Virus record (IMG/VR): IMGVR_UViG_3300021139_000128
Location: 1-25,880 of that record
Length of the DNA: 25,880 nt
Strand: one strand, 5' to 3'
Origin: a virus
The first letter of the stretch is position 1, and each line of letters opens with the position of its first letter. The notes below the pieces were generated by a model. That model did no database searches, was not told the DNA's origin, and saw nothing but the letters and a program-made list of their open reading frames with translations. Of this stretch, positions 1 through 9,744 are shown one piece after another. A program made the translations under genes and the position numbers.

Positions 1-545
1 TTTTCGCCCAATGTATGCTCTTTCTCGATCTCCGGTGCAAATTCCTTGCCGCCAATGGGTAAAGGAATACCTTTAACCTTCTCCGCAGTATTTTTTGGTG
101 TATATGCTGCAAGAAAATCATCAACAGAAGTTATTTTTGGTTTTTTATCTTCTTGCGGTTTTGCTGAAAGGATTTTTTCTGCATAGTCTTTGCTTGATTT
201 TGGCGCTTTCTCCACGCCAAATTTATCTACTTTATTCTGCCCCCAATTATAAGCTATCAAGGCAGTACGGCGATCTTTGTATTTGTCAATCAATATATTT
301 AAATAATCTTCACCACCTTGGGCATTTTTAACCGGTTCATGGCGTTCTTCTTCTGTTAAACCAACATCTTTTGCGGCGGCAGGAGATAATTGAGCGGGTC
401 CAGTAGCGACTTGATCGCCTTTATAGGAAGGGACATTTTTTCCATTACTTTCAGAGTTAATCAATGCAGGCATCAGCTTCTTAGCTTCTGCCCTAGCATC
501 GCTTATCGGTAAGTATGACTGGAGAAATGTATCAATATCGTTCAT
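1..545 (-). CDS. Lytic transglycosylase (SLT-like) virion protein, 3' end beyond window
   Basis: Minus-strand reading frame open from an ATG at 545 to the left edge (about 181 residues seen, no stop). The N-terminal part has the soluble lytic transglycosylase pattern: the catalytic-type glutamate E32 in LINSESNG, then GPAQLSP, and further on a LIAYNWGQN stretch matching the family's AYNxG motif. Such domains cleave the glycan strands of peptidoglycan and are often carried in the virion of short-tailed phages to open the cell wall during DNA ejection. The start overlaps the stop of the upstream gene (TGATG). It follows two probable ejection proteins, which fits a role as an ejected wall-degrading protein. 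After the SLT domain the sequence becomes lysine- and proline-rich. What lies downstream cannot be seen, so this may be the head of a much larger internal virion protein. Confidence 0.75.
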   Translation of the reverse strand, partial: MNDIDTFLQSYLPISDARAEAKKLMPALINSESNGKNVPSYKGDQVATGPAQLSPAAAKDVGLTEEERHEPVKNAQGGEDYLNILIDKYKDRRTALIAYNWGQNKVDKFGVEKAPKSSKDYAEKILSAKPQEDKKPKITSVDDFLAAYTPKNTAEKVKGIPLPIGGKEFAPEIEKEHTLGE

Positions 546-2275
546 CAATACCCCAATGCTTTAAGTTTAGCTTTTGCTTCATCTGGGGTAATTTTACCGT
601 TTTGTAAGTCTTTTCCAATAGAAATGGCGGCGGGGTTAGACGCAATATCTTTTTCAGGGGTAGAAGAAGGAGTGTTTTTAGGTTGAACAGACGCCTTTAG
701 CAATTCTGCTTTTTGTTCAGCATAACCTTGCTTTCTAAATTCCATTTCTCGTTTCAAATTAGGAACAAGGCTTTCTAATCCTTCTTCTGACAAATAAGGT
801 GAAATCATTTCCGCAGCTTCTCGTCTTGAAGCATCTGTTGCGCCTGCCGCAGAAGTGGAACCTGATAATATCTTGGCAAATTCGCCTTGCGTTGCTATTG
901 CGGAACTCAGGAAGTTATTGGCCTCTTTGCTGCCAGCAATATTTTTTTCGCCCTTCATTAGTGCGCTATTGATAATTGGCCAATCTGTTTTTGGAACTTT
1001 TCTTCCCAATTCAACAAGAAGGTTAAGCTGTTTGTCTGCTGTTTTTTCATAAGCCACAACAAGTTGTTCTTGTTTAGTAAGTTGATTTAAAGCTATTTGG
1101 TTGGCATGAATAGAGAATCTTTGTAAAGACTCTGCTTCTGATGTATTTCCATCAGCTTTTGCCAATTCACTGGCTTTGTTAATAACTTTAGCTTTATCTG
1201 TTGCTGAAAATCGAGACAGAACAGATGAACCATTCCGGCGATAATCTTGGGCTACATAATCAATACCATTTTCATCAAGTAATGAAACATTAGAGTTTCT
1301 TTGAGACGCGCCCATTTTCATTACTTCTTTCGGAATCGAATTAGGGGGAATTGGTGTCCAATTTCCAGAATCATCGGAAATCCATGCTTCTTTTTGGTCT
1401 TTGCTAATCATGTATTTTTGACCAGATGACGGGTCTTGGTACATAGTTCCGCCTCCTGCGCTTCCACCGTGACCAATTTCCTTTACTGTGGTAGGAACTT
1501 GTGTCAGAGGAATACTAACCTCCGTACCGTCAGGATTTTGCCTTGTAGCGGTTTTAGTGATTTCGTTAACCGAATAAGCGGTTCCGTCTTTTGGGTCTTG
1601 GTATATTTTGGTTTTATTTGCTTCAGTTAAAAGCGATTTTTGTCTGGTTACATAATTTTTTGATGCTCTGGCAAGAGAATCAAACGCATCCGGAGTTGCT
1701 TGTGCCAACTGATCTATATGAGGAATGTTAGAGTGCATTTTAAGGAATAAATCCCTTCCAGCCTGAAAGTTTGTCATGGCGTTAGGGTCTTTATTTTTAA
1801 TGTCATCATAATATTTTGAAGTAATACCATCAGCGGCATCGCTCAAACCCTCAGCCGCTTTTAAATCAGCCTCAATTTCATCTTTGTTGGCTCCAGCCAT
1901 CGCTTTTACCGCTTGGGCGTGGGAAAGTGCCATCGCATCTTGATTGGCTTTAAGACCCTGCATTGTTAATGGATCAAGAACTCCTTTGCCAGCCTTTATA
2001 GCGTCTTGTATGCCTTCAGAGGTGGTCAAATCAAAACCGCCACCAATGAGCCATTGTTTATCTCGTTGTTGAGTTACGCTTTCATTAAGGGCAACTTTGT
2101 TTTTTTGGTCATTAGTCTGATCTGCTAGACCTTCGCTCATTTTAGCCGCTACATTAACATCACCCATTGGCTTTACTCTCATAGGGGCATAGGTATCAAG
2201 GTTTTGGGTAATAAGGTTTGAGTTGGCTTCTTGAGGAGCCACCGAATTTGCCATTGGAATGTCGAAAGAAGCCAT
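545..2275 (-). CDS. Probable internal virion / DNA ejection protein
   Basis: 576 residues, hydrophilic and apparently largely helical, rich in Lys, Ala, Gln and Asp, with no signal peptide or membrane segment. No enzyme motif was recognised. Residues around 235-330 carry short repeats of the form YQDPxxGxxY (near 226 and 280), resembling a small beta module. The call rests on position: it lies between the large Gly/Ala-rich ejection-type protein and a transglycosylase, the place where P22-like and other podoviruses keep ejection proteins. Its ATG lies 2 bases after the stop of the previous gene, with AGGA 8-10 bases upstream, and its TGA overlaps the transglycosylase ATG. It could also be another structural protein of the tail or head interior. 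Confidence 0.5.
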   Translation of the reverse strand: MASFDIPMANSVAPQEANSNLITQNLDTYAPMRVKPMGDVNVAAKMSEGLADQTNDQKNKVALNESVTQQRDKQWLIGGGFDLTTSEGIQDAIKAGKGVLDPLTMQGLKANQDAMALSHAQAVKAMAGANKDEIEADLKAAEGLSDAADGITSKYYDDIKNKDPNAMTNFQAGRDLFLKMHSNIPHIDQLAQATPDAFDSLARASKNYVTRQKSLLTEANKTKIYQDPKDGTAYSVNEITKTATRQNPDGTEVSIPLTQVPTTVKEIGHGGSAGGGTMYQDPSSGQKYMISKDQKEAWISDDSGNWTPIPPNSIPKEVMKMGASQRNSNVSLLDENGIDYVAQDYRRNGSSVLSRFSATDKAKVINKASELAKADGNTSEAESLQRFSIHANQIALNQLTKQEQLVVAYEKTADKQLNLLVELGRKVPKTDWPIINSALMKGEKNIAGSKEANNFLSSAIATQGEFAKILSGSTSAAGATDASRREAAEMISPYLSEEGLESLVPNLKREMEFRKQGYAEQKAELLKASVQPKNTPSSTPEKDIASNPAAISIGKDLQNGKITPDEAKAKLKALGY

Positions 2276-2277
2276 TT

Positions 2278-5200
2278 TTATGGTCCTAATGAATAGTCAG
2301 GGACAATGTTTGAAGTAAAATCGGTTGTAATGCTTGGGTTAATGGTTGGTGCTGAAAGGGTTGGTGTAGCCACATTTCCCGCGTTCAAAGTTAAATTATC
2401 TGTTGAGGTGGTTCCTGTAAGAGATGGACTATCTGCTGTAAAGCCGCCACCGGGAACCGCAGTAGTCACCCCTGCGTTGTTAGTGATGGCTACATTATCT
2501 GTGCTGGTTAAGCCTGTTGTAGTGGTATTTAATGCAGGCGCACCAGCAGAAGGCGATGAACTTAAAATAGTACCGTTATTTTGTGAAACATAAGTCGTAC
2601 TGCCTCCCGTTGAAGGGTCAGTTACCGTGTATTGCCCGGTTACAGGGTCGGTAGTACCTCCGACAGGTGGCGCGGATGCGGCATAAGAACTGGTGCTTGT
2701 AGACGCAGGAGCACCAGAAGACCCAAGAGATTGGGGAATTATAGAACTTGAATTAACAGGTTGGGCGCTGCTCATACTTTGCGGAACAGTAGTTCCTGAT
2801 TTTCCCGCTACATACGAGAGGTCGTTCATTATGTTTGTAGCACCAGTGGTAGCTATGTTCCCTTGCGATACCATAGCGTTCGCATTGGCTTGGGCTGCGG
2901 TAGTGTTCCCTGTGTTGATTGCGTTTGCCGAACCTATTGTTGCGTTTCCTAAAGCATTTGCAGAACCTTGAATACCAGCCGCTGTTGCGTTTGCGGCTCC
3001 TGTAGTACCTGCTGCTGTAAAACCTGCGGCGGAATTATTGGCATTTGACGTTGCGGCAGCGGCGTTGGTGGTTGCGGTGGCGGCAGCGCTTCCGATAGCT
3101 TGTTGTATAGTTGCTGTGTTAATTCCTGCGTTTTGGAGAGCGTTAGAAATAGTATTTGCAGAGGCTTGACCAGTGGCAATAGCGTTTTGTAACCCAGACA
3201 AAGTGAGATTGTTTTGTTGGAGCCATTGATTGAAAGCGCTAACTTCCCATTGATTTGCCGTATTTTGTGCAAAAGTATCCAAGTTTTGAATGTTCGCAGA
3301 TGAAAGTTGAGTTCCTCCAACAGCGGCAGCGTTGTTAGTGGTTTGAAGTCCTTGTTGTAACGCGAACTGATAAGCAGGCATGACATTTCCCATGTCAGCC
3401 ATTGAGAAGGGAGTATTAAACTGTCCTCCAGGGGCAAGCCCTGCTGCAAGTTCTGTTGCCGCTTTTGTGCCAAGCGCTGTATAAGGTGCTTGGGCTTGCG
3501 TAATAGCAGGAACGATATTATTTATTGCTGTTTGCGCTTGATTAAGACCTTGAATGGTTTGCTGACCACCTAACGTATAAGCACCTGACATAGCCTGACC
3601 GCCAGCCTTAGCTGCGGCAGCTTGGGTCTGTGCGGCAGCAATGTCAGCCGCTGAAATGACTCCGGCAGATTGTGTTGCCGCATTACTAAGAATGTTTCCT
3701 TGTGCTATATCAGCCGCAGATAGATTTTGCCCTGCCGTGGTTGCCGCGTTAGCAATTAAATTGCCCGCAGATGCTGCATTGTTCATGGCATATACATCTG
3801 CCGCTGTAACTAATCCTGCTCCGATTAAAGTTGCAGTCACAGTGGGGCTAGTTAGTAAACCACTAAGCATCGTCCCTAATGCACTAAAGTTTCCACTTGC
3901 AACATCTGCGGCGGCAACGGTGGGATTAACACTTGATAAAGCCGACCAATCGGTTGAAGCCATTGACTGACCGTTAGAAGTCGCTTGTGATGCAATGCCA
4001 CTGATTAAAGAAGCAGTCCAACCTATTGCTGCCATGCTTGCGGCTGTTGCAGGGTCTATGGTTTGCCCTGCGGCGGCTGCTGCCGATACTATATCGGCTC
4101 CGGTACCTGGCGCTGTATTCATGGAAGATGGCGTGACGGTAGTCATAGGGGTTCCTCCAGTGGTACTTGTCCCACCTGTGGTTGAATTTGTTGAAGCGGG
4201 AGCGGTTGTTCCACTTGTTGAAGCGGGAGTGTTAGTTGCGTTTGTTGACATAGAAGTGGGAGCGGTTGTTCCAACTATGGCATTAGTTATAGCCCCCGTT
4301 ATAGGGTTAGTGACCATGCTCGGTATTCCAGAGCCGGAGGTTGCGGAATTAACCGCTCCGCTTACTGTCCCAGATATACCGCCTGTTAAAGCACTTGTCC
4401 CTACATTGCCACCTGTTACAGCGCCAGTTAAAGCGCCTACTCCTGCCCCTACAAGCCCAGAAGTAATAATGGGAGAGCCTGTAATTGAGTTTATAGCAGG
4501 GGCATTTTGGGCAACTTCAGCTCCTACACCAGAAGAAATAGCACCAGTAGCAGCACCAGTGAGAATATTCCCACCTGTAACGGCGGTTTTCAAAGCACCT
4601 GTAACCGCTCCTGTAACAGCAGCATTGGCAACGCTGCCTACGGTCAGTCCAGTGACGCTTTCTACCCCAGATGATAAAGACCCCAATAATCCTGCGGCAG
4701 CCCCACCTGCGCTTAAAGCCATAGGAATAGCCATTTCAAGAAACTGCCCAAGCCCGCTTTGGAAGAATCCTCCGGGGCTTCCGGGGGTATAAGTAAATTG
4801 TTGTGCTAAATTATTGATGGGTTGAATTACGCCACTGGAATTTGTAGCAACAACCCCGGATATAGAGCCTTCGCTTGAAGGATTATCAAATTGAATATTG
4901 TAAACACCCGGCTGACTGGCGTTAGGGGAAATTGCAATGTCGGGTGGAGTTTGGGTTGTGCTCATTGGATTATATGTTGGCAATGAACCCGGTATTAACT
5001 TTCCACTGCTATCTTGTATGCCAAATCCACTAATCGGCGTATAAACTTGGGAAGTAACGGGGTTCCCGTTGTCGTCTATACTGGTAACGGTTGCCATGTA
5101 CCCTTGCCCACCACTTCCTGAAGACATAGGGTTATAACCATTAGGGTTACTTATAATTTCAGAACCTGCTGGAGCAGCAACACCAGAAGCTGTAATTGGG

Positions 5201-5319
5201 ACGATAGTTGCCGACCCAGTGTTAATGGCGTTCATTATCGAATCCCAATAAGGATTAGATTGAATGTCACCTACGCTTTGGCTGGCTAACTGAACAGTGC
5301 CTGTTACCGGAACGCTCAC
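2278..5319 (-). CDS. Large Gly/Ala/Ser/Thr-rich DNA ejection (pilot) protein
   Basis: 1013 residues. The start is GTG, chosen because an excellent AGGAGG lies 5 bases before it, while the nearby ATG is out of frame and stops at once. Residues about 190-345 are a Gly/Ala/Val-rich tract with recurring GAVTGG and TGAxxGA segments that could insert in or cross a membrane. Residues 350-400 are a Ser/Thr/Pro linker. Residues about 500-760 are Ala/Gln/Asn-rich helix. Within this, PYTALG (612-617), NTPF (635-638) and YQFALQQG (650-657) followed by an alanine run match a pattern common in phage tail or ejection proteins (P-Y-x-x-x-G ... PF ... Y-x-F-x-L-x-x-G). The C-terminal 200 residues are again Thr/Ser/Gly-rich. 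Known relatives are virion proteins delivered ahead of DNA; the pilot role is inferred from composition, size and position. Confidence 0.55.
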   Translation of the reverse strand: MSVPVTGTVQLASQSVGDIQSNPYWDSIMNAINTGSATIVPITASGVAAPAGSEIISNPNGYNPMSSGSGGQGYMATVTSIDDNGNPVTSQVYTPISGFGIQDSSGKLIPGSLPTYNPMSTTQTPPDIAISPNASQPGVYNIQFDNPSSEGSISGVVATNSSGVIQPINNLAQQFTYTPGSPGGFFQSGLGQFLEMAIPMALSAGGAAAGLLGSLSSGVESVTGLTVGSVANAAVTGAVTGALKTAVTGGNILTGAATGAISSGVGAEVAQNAPAINSITGSPIITSGLVGAGVGALTGAVTGGNVGTSALTGGISGTVSGAVNSATSGSGIPSMVTNPITGAITNAIVGTTAPTSMSTNATNTPASTSGTTAPASTNSTTGGTSTTGGTPMTTVTPSSMNTAPGTGADIVSAAAAAGQTIDPATAASMAAIGWTASLISGIASQATSNGQSMASTDWSALSSVNPTVAAADVASGNFSALGTMLSGLLTSPTVTATLIGAGLVTAADVYAMNNAASAGNLIANAATTAGQNLSAADIAQGNILSNAATQSAGVISAADIAAAQTQAAAAKAGGQAMSGAYTLGGQQTIQGLNQAQTAINNIVPAITQAQAPYTALGTKAATELAAGLAPGGQFNTPFSMADMGNVMPAYQFALQQGLQTTNNAAAVGGTQLSSANIQNLDTFAQNTANQWEVSAFNQWLQQNNLTLSGLQNAIATGQASANTISNALQNAGINTATIQQAIGSAAATATTNAAAATSNANNSAAGFTAAGTTGAANATAAGIQGSANALGNATIGSANAINTGNTTAAQANANAMVSQGNIATTGATNIMNDLSYVAGKSGTTVPQSMSSAQPVNSSSIIPQSLGSSGAPASTSTSSYAASAPPVGGTTDPVTGQYTVTDPSTGGSTTYVSQNNGTILSSSPSAGAPALNTTTTGLTSTDNVAITNNAGVTTAVPGGGFTADSPSLTGTTSTDNLTLNAGNVATPTLSAPTINPSITTDFTSNIVPDYSLGP

Positions 5320-5346
5320 ATTTTCCTCCTAATAATCAGCATTTTA

Positions 5347-5781
5347 TCAGTTACTCGCCATGATTTGCCAACTTGTGCCATCTGATTGCACAATAGCCCA
5401 TTTTCCCGCTGTTCCTGCAAGAATTGCGGTACTTGCAGACCCTCCAATTAAAGGAATAATGTTCGCGGTTGCAGACACAACTGTATTTGCTGTCACAGTC
5501 TTAATTAAGATACTTCTTCCCATATAGACCGATGCTAAAGGAAATGTCAGGGTAGAAGTGCCTGCGTAATTCACAACAATTGTTGCATCTGTTGTACCTA
5601 CGGAATAAGTGCTTGCCGTTACAGGTGAAATTTTATTAACCAAAGACGCAACCGGAAAAGACGATAAATACTGAAACAGAACATTAAACCACTTAGTCCA
5701 AATTTCAGTAAGTTTCATGCCCGCTTGTAATTTATAGTCACAAGGAGACAATGTTGGAGGGGGTCCTAGTTGGATACTCAT
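5347..5781 (-). CDS. Small structural protein of unknown function, tail region
   Basis: 144 residues. The first ~45 residues are helical (KLTEIWTKWFNVLFQYL). The rest is Val/Thr/Ala-rich and looks like beta sheet, as in small phage tail or fibre-associated proteins. There is no enzymatic motif. The ATG overlaps the TGA of the gp10-like gene (ATGA), so it is translationally coupled to that tail hub gene, and it is followed directly by the large ejection protein. A tail accessory role is plausible from position only. A fibre or spike adaptor is an alternative. Confidence 0.5.
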   Translation of the reverse strand: MSIQLGPPPTLSPCDYKLQAGMKLTEIWTKWFNVLFQYLSSFPVASLVNKISPVTASTYSVGTTDATIVVNYAGTSTLTFPLASVYMGRSILIKTVTANTVVSATANIIPLIGGSASTAILAGTAGKWAIVQSDGTSWQIMASN

Positions 5782-7220
5782 TTAGAATCCTCCGAACTTC
5801 CATCGGCAGTTAGAGCAGACCCCGCTATTACAAATTGAACTGGGTCAGTCATGGTAAATTGGAATACAAAGTCTCTTGCTCTACCGTTTCTTCTCCATAT
5901 AACACGGGGAGCGAGATATTGCCCTACCAATCCAAGCGTTTTCCACCGCTCATAACCAAATGTTCTTCCTCCATCTTTAGACTTTTGAAGAACAATTTGA
6001 GGATTAGACCCTTGTCCTGTTTGCAAGGCGTTTCCTGTTTCCATGTCCAAGAAGACTTCATCTAAAGTAAATTCATTGCCATTTGACCTTAAATGACGAG
6101 TGGCTATCTGTCTTTTGATGGCAATTCCGTTATCGGTGTAAGCCTCATCACTCATGTAATAAATGTTTCCGTTTGAGTAATCGCTGATAAGGTTTTGATA
6201 ATTAAATGACACCCCAAGATTGCCGTTATGTCGGTTATATACCGCAACGCCTGTTTGGACTTCCTGCCAAATGTTAGAGGTCATGTCATAGAGCAAAGTA
6301 CGGTTAGCCGATGGAAAAGTCAGTTGATAGAAGTTATGAGAACCTATTGCGTAAGTTAAAGCCACCGCATCGGTTATAGTAAAATTGTCTGTAAAATAGT
6401 CTATCAATTGCTCAATATCTGGATTGCTTACAATTTTTGGTGTATATCCATCAATAGCATAAATTTGAATACCACCTTCCTGACTAACGCCTAAAAATAG
6501 AACGGAAGAACCCATATAGGCTCTTGACCATAAAGCGACTAAACCGATATTTTGAACAGTGCCGGGAATCAACGTGTATGGAAGACCTACTGCACCTACA
6601 TCTTGCCAAAACTCAATGGAAGAAGTCCCCCACATGATAATAGTGCCGTTGTTGTTGTCTACCGCTTGCAAAAGGTCGGAATAAGTTTCTTTTGTGCCAA
6701 ACATCACAGGAGTCCATGTTGTTCCGTCAAAAGATGCGCTCACAAAGAATTGCCGTGTTTGGGGGTCATTAACAATGAACCGACCATCAATAAAGGTTAC
6801 TGAAGCAGGTCCGGTAGAGGGAAAATTTCCATCACTGATAATCGTTAATACAGAAGTGAGAATGGTAAAAATATACCCGTTCACACTGTCTACAATCATT
6901 ACTTGGACATAATTATCTGAGATTGAGACATTTCCCGTAGTGGTAGCAATGGTTCCAAGCGCAGTATAAACACCTGCTGTTGTAACCGAATATAAGGTAT
7001 TCCCTGCTACGACATAAAGGATATTAGCTACAACTCTCCAACCTCTTATTGGATAAGTTGGTAAAGTAAACCACAAAACAAGACCCGGAGTTCCCCGTAC
7101 TACAACTTCGCTTTTATCCCCGTCAGAACGAAGGTCGTAATAACAATTTAGCCTTCTTTGGCTACAAGCAACTTGGGAATAAGATTTTATCCCAGTACCA
7201 AATAGGGACATGGGTAACAT
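5778..7220 (-). CDS. P22 gp10-like tail hub / packaged-DNA stabilisation protein
   Basis: 480 residues, close to the length of P22 gp10 (about 470). It opens with the typical MSLFGTGIKSYSQVA-type start in which newly placed residues lead into QRRLNCYYD and RGTPGLVLW, a pattern I associate with the phage stabilisation gp10 family. It continues as repetitive beta blades (WRVVANILYVVAGNTLY, DGRFIVNDP, FYQLTFP, YDMTSNIWQE) ending with RRNGRARDF. In P22 this protein plugs the portal channel after packaging and anchors the tail needle and tailspikes. An in-frame TTG exists one codon upstream. I chose the ATG at 7220 because CGGAG lies 7 bases before it and it overlaps the upstream TGA. The neighbour upstream would be the gp4-like adaptor, as in P22. 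Confidence 0.75.
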   Translation of the reverse strand: MLPMSLFGTGIKSYSQVACSQRRLNCYYDLRSDGDKSEVVVRGTPGLVLWFTLPTYPIRGWRVVANILYVVAGNTLYSVTTAGVYTALGTIATTTGNVSISDNYVQVMIVDSVNGYIFTILTSVLTIISDGNFPSTGPASVTFIDGRFIVNDPQTRQFFVSASFDGTTWTPVMFGTKETYSDLLQAVDNNNGTIIMWGTSSIEFWQDVGAVGLPYTLIPGTVQNIGLVALWSRAYMGSSVLFLGVSQEGGIQIYAIDGYTPKIVSNPDIEQLIDYFTDNFTITDAVALTYAIGSHNFYQLTFPSANRTLLYDMTSNIWQEVQTGVAVYNRHNGNLGVSFNYQNLISDYSNGNIYYMSDEAYTDNGIAIKRQIATRHLRSNGNEFTLDEVFLDMETGNALQTGQGSNPQIVLQKSKDGGRTFGYERWKTLGLVGQYLAPRVIWRRNGRARDFVFQFTMTDPVQFVIAGSALTADGSSEDSK

Positions 7221-8173
7221 CAATCATCTCCGCACAAAAAGTATTCCGACCGTCTTTCTGGTTCTTTCATATGGGCAATGGCAATGGCTTTTTTGTAGTT
7301 ATCTTCCATATCGGTTGTCCAAATGGCTCTAAACATAGAATTGCCTTGTTTAGCCGTTTCCCAACAAAGAGCCAAATACCATTCAGCAGGATATTCAGGA
7401 TTATCTGTTGCGTAGTTAAAGTCTTGGATTTGTTCCAAATAAGTTAAGACAATGTACTTGGAAGTGTCCGAAGCCCCTGCACAGTCTGTATAGAGAGTTG
7501 TCTGACCAAGTTGAGTTTCCCAATAAATAGCGGTTGGGTCGGATATATAAGTAGCCTGAGTTTTAGTTGGTAGCGCGTCATACTCTTGGACATTCATCAT
7601 TTTCAAAGGCGTGTCGTTGTTCTGGTTGTCTCTTAACAGCGCGGTTTCAATGACATCAGGTTGTTGAGCATTAGAAGTATAGTCGTAGCACGTTGCCCCT
7701 GTAGAGGCTTGTGTCGGGACATTGGCATTTAAGGTAAGGGTGGTTCCTGCAACCAAAAGAATCGTTGTCCAAAAGATTACGCCAGAATCCAGTTCAATAC
7801 CAAAATTGTCTCCGTTGGTCATGCCCGTTGAGCTTGTTACTGTAACCGTGGGGCTTCCGCCTGCGTTGGTAGCAGTGGTTGTCGTGGAGACAAAGCTGTT
7901 TGCCCATTGACCAGTAGAAGGGCTTAATACATAACTATACTGATTGCCTTGCAAGAAGCAGTAGCCTCTTTTTCTTGTCCATGTTTTAAGACTTGCTGAC
8001 CCATCACCTTTTCCCGACCATTGCTTCACAATCATGTTTAATATTCGTGAAAGGTCGTTAGTCTCTGTGGGTGTTGGAACCTCAGTGTCATCTAATTTGC
8101 CAAGAAACAGCATTGCGGTACGGATAATATCATCACGCGAAACGGTGAACGAATATGTACCTGAAGTAGCCAT
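7220..8173 (-). CDS. Head-to-tail adaptor protein (P22 gp4-like by position)
   Basis: 317 residues. The N-terminal 60 residues are helical (VSRDDIIRTAMLFLGKLDD..., ILNMIVKQWSGKG), resembling head-completion/adaptor proteins that bind under the portal. The middle is a Thr/Ser/Val-rich beta domain (around 90-165). The C-terminal third returns to helix with YPAEWYLALCWETAKQ and ends in a short acidic tail. This helical-beta-helical layout, together with placement immediately before the gp10-like gene, fits an adaptor, although P22 gp4 itself is much shorter (about 166 residues). The start ATG overlaps the stop of the glycosyltransferase gene (TAATG), and the stop overlaps the start of the gp10-like gene. 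Function is inferred from context rather than from a recognised signature. Confidence 0.55.
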   Translation of the reverse strand: MATSGTYSFTVSRDDIIRTAMLFLGKLDDTEVPTPTETNDLSRILNMIVKQWSGKGDGSASLKTWTRKRGYCFLQGNQYSYVLSPSTGQWANSFVSTTTTATNAGGSPTVTVTSSTGMTNGDNFGIELDSGVIFWTTILLVAGTTLTLNANVPTQASTGATCYDYTSNAQQPDVIETALLRDNQNNDTPLKMMNVQEYDALPTKTQATYISDPTAIYWETQLGQTTLYTDCAGASDTSKYIVLTYLEQIQDFNYATDNPEYPAEWYLALCWETAKQGNSMFRAIWTTDMEDNYKKAIAIAHMKEPERRSEYFLCGDD

Positions 8174-9744
8174 TACGCAACCTCTTTCAGTTTACGGTCA
8201 ATAAATAATTCAAGATGGTAATAACATTCATCAATAGTGATGTCGGCTTGGCATTGAGCGGTTCCGCTACCTTCATCTTTTGTGCAATAGTCCCACCCAT
8301 AATGTAATTGGTGGCAAGTAGGGGCTTCATTGTTTCCACGCCCTTTACACTTGGTTTCTTTTGAAGAAAGAGAAATTGTATTCACCCAATCGCGTGTCAA
8401 GTTTTCTTCCGTAGAATGAGACAGGAATATAAGTTTTGGAACCTCCTCATGGGAGGCTGCATTAAGAACTCCGGTTTCAGGACCCATGACCAAATCCGCT
8501 TCTGTAATAAACGATAACGTCTGGCGAATTGACCATTTTCCGCAAGTCAGATGGACGCGAGGTTCTTTTTCCCAACCCGCTTCAAGAATGACGGCTTCAG
8601 GACCACCACATAAAACAACATCTACGTCCTTGTAGTTGAGCATGAGTGCTGCCAAGATTGCGTCAAGTCCCGCCCATGTCTTATGAACTGACGAACCCGC
8701 AAGACTCCACAGGATTACATACTTGCCCATTTTGGCTCTGGTTTTTCTTGCCCATTCTTTTTCTTCTGGTTTGGGATAGAATTTTACTTGAGGGTCGTGC
8801 GGAACCCCCGCAAGCAAATGCTGGAACTCAAGGTAGTTGTAATTCATAACAGCGTGTCGTGCGGCAGGTGCGAAGGCGTGTGTAGACCTTCCTTGCAAGG
8901 CGAGAAATGTCCCTTCTACTGATTCAGAAAGGTTGATGAATTTGTCATAGTTCTTTGCTTGGTGTCTCCAGAATGAACCTAAGTCTCCATTGGGTATCTG
9001 GTCTTTATCCAGAATCATAAACTCGTCAATGTTAGGGTCAGTAAGAACCACATCAATACCTGGTGGCGAAGTCATTAAAGTGATATGCCAACCTTGCTTT
9101 TTAAGCCCTGCAAAAACAGAAGACGCTTGCATCAAGTCTCCAAAGGCTCCAAACCTGCATATCAAAATCCGTTTCTCATGCTTTGGTTTCAGGTAACTTT
9201 TATTGTGAAATTTCCCATGTTGTTTCTTAAAGACCAGAAGAAACGAATATTCTTTGTCTTCGTTTCGTTCCTGACATTCCAATAAGTCCCAACCGCCACC
9301 CGTAACGCTTTCCATAGCATCAATGATGTCTTTTGGCAGGAAGTCGTGCTTATGGTCATTATTGGCGTATTCCGTTCCAACATTGGGGTAAAAGTCTTTA
9401 TGCGGAAGGTATAAAGCTAAAATACCGTCAAACTTGATGACTCTCCACCATTCTTGAAGGGCGGCTTTGTAATCTACAATATGTTCTAAAAGGTGCGATG
9501 AAAACACGAAGTCCATAGACTGCGTGGCAAAAATATCCAGTTTTTCCCCTGATTGCACTCTTACATCAGGTATTATCGGGTGTCCAAAAATCTCTTTATC
9601 GGCACAGTTGTCCACCGATATGGCTTGGGGCAGAATCTTGAACATTCCTGCCCCAATGTCTATTCCCCGTCCTTTCAAATAAGGCGCAACTTCCCAAACG
9701 ATTTTCTTTGCTTCGTTGCACATCGGGTCATCTTTACTCCACAT
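8173..9744 (-). CDS. Fusion of SAM methyltransferase and GT9 (heptosyltransferase-like) glycosyltransferase
   Basis: 523 residues with two domains. Residues 1-175 are a class I SAM-dependent methyltransferase (Methyltransf_11 type): motif I GIDIGAG (27-33), SSHLLEHI (82-89) and a WWRVIKFDGILALYLPH strand. From about 191 the sequence RILICRFGAFGDLM (192-205) starts a glycosyltransferase family 9 fold, with a nucleotide-sugar C-terminal domain (WSLAGSSVHKTW, VVLCGGPEA) and GPETG (421-425), the GT9 counterpart of GPDTG. GT9 enzymes transfer heptose or related sugars in lipopolysaccharide synthesis. The last 70 residues carry five cysteines that might bind a metal. GAGG 8 bases upstream supports the ATG. 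Cargo of this kind in a structural operon could modify the virion surface, host envelope glycans or a phage-made glycan; the substrate is unknown. Confidence 0.85.
   Translation of the reverse strand: MWSKDDPMCNEAKKIVWEVAPYLKGRGIDIGAGMFKILPQAISVDNCADKEIFGHPIIPDVRVQSGEKLDIFATQSMDFVFSSHLLEHIVDYKAALQEWWRVIKFDGILALYLPHKDFYPNVGTEYANNDHKHDFLPKDIIDAMESVTGGGWDLLECQERNEDKEYSFLLVFKKQHGKFHNKSYLKPKHEKRILICRFGAFGDLMQASSVFAGLKKQGWHITLMTSPPGIDVVLTDPNIDEFMILDKDQIPNGDLGSFWRHQAKNYDKFINLSESVEGTFLALQGRSTHAFAPAARHAVMNYNYLEFQHLLAGVPHDPQVKFYPKPEEKEWARKTRAKMGKYVILWSLAGSSVHKTWAGLDAILAALMLNYKDVDVVLCGGPEAVILEAGWEKEPRVHLTCGKWSIRQTLSFITEADLVMGPETGVLNAASHEEVPKLIFLSHSTEENLTRDWVNTISLSSKETKCKGRGNNEAPTCHQLHYGWDYCTKDEGSGTAQCQADITIDECYYHLELFIDRKLKEVA

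Noticed and set aside
2949-3473. 174-residue minus-strand ORF in another frame of the ejection gene
   Set aside because: It lies wholly within the real gene, has Leu/Gln/Pro-rich shadow composition and no recognised domain.
3995-4792. 265-residue plus-strand ORF opposite the large ejection protein
   Set aside because: Low-complexity Val/Pro/Ala shadow of the Gly/Ala/Thr-rich minus-strand gene; no SD or domain. Similar shadows at 2306-2593, 2693-2971 and 3641-3970 were also left out.
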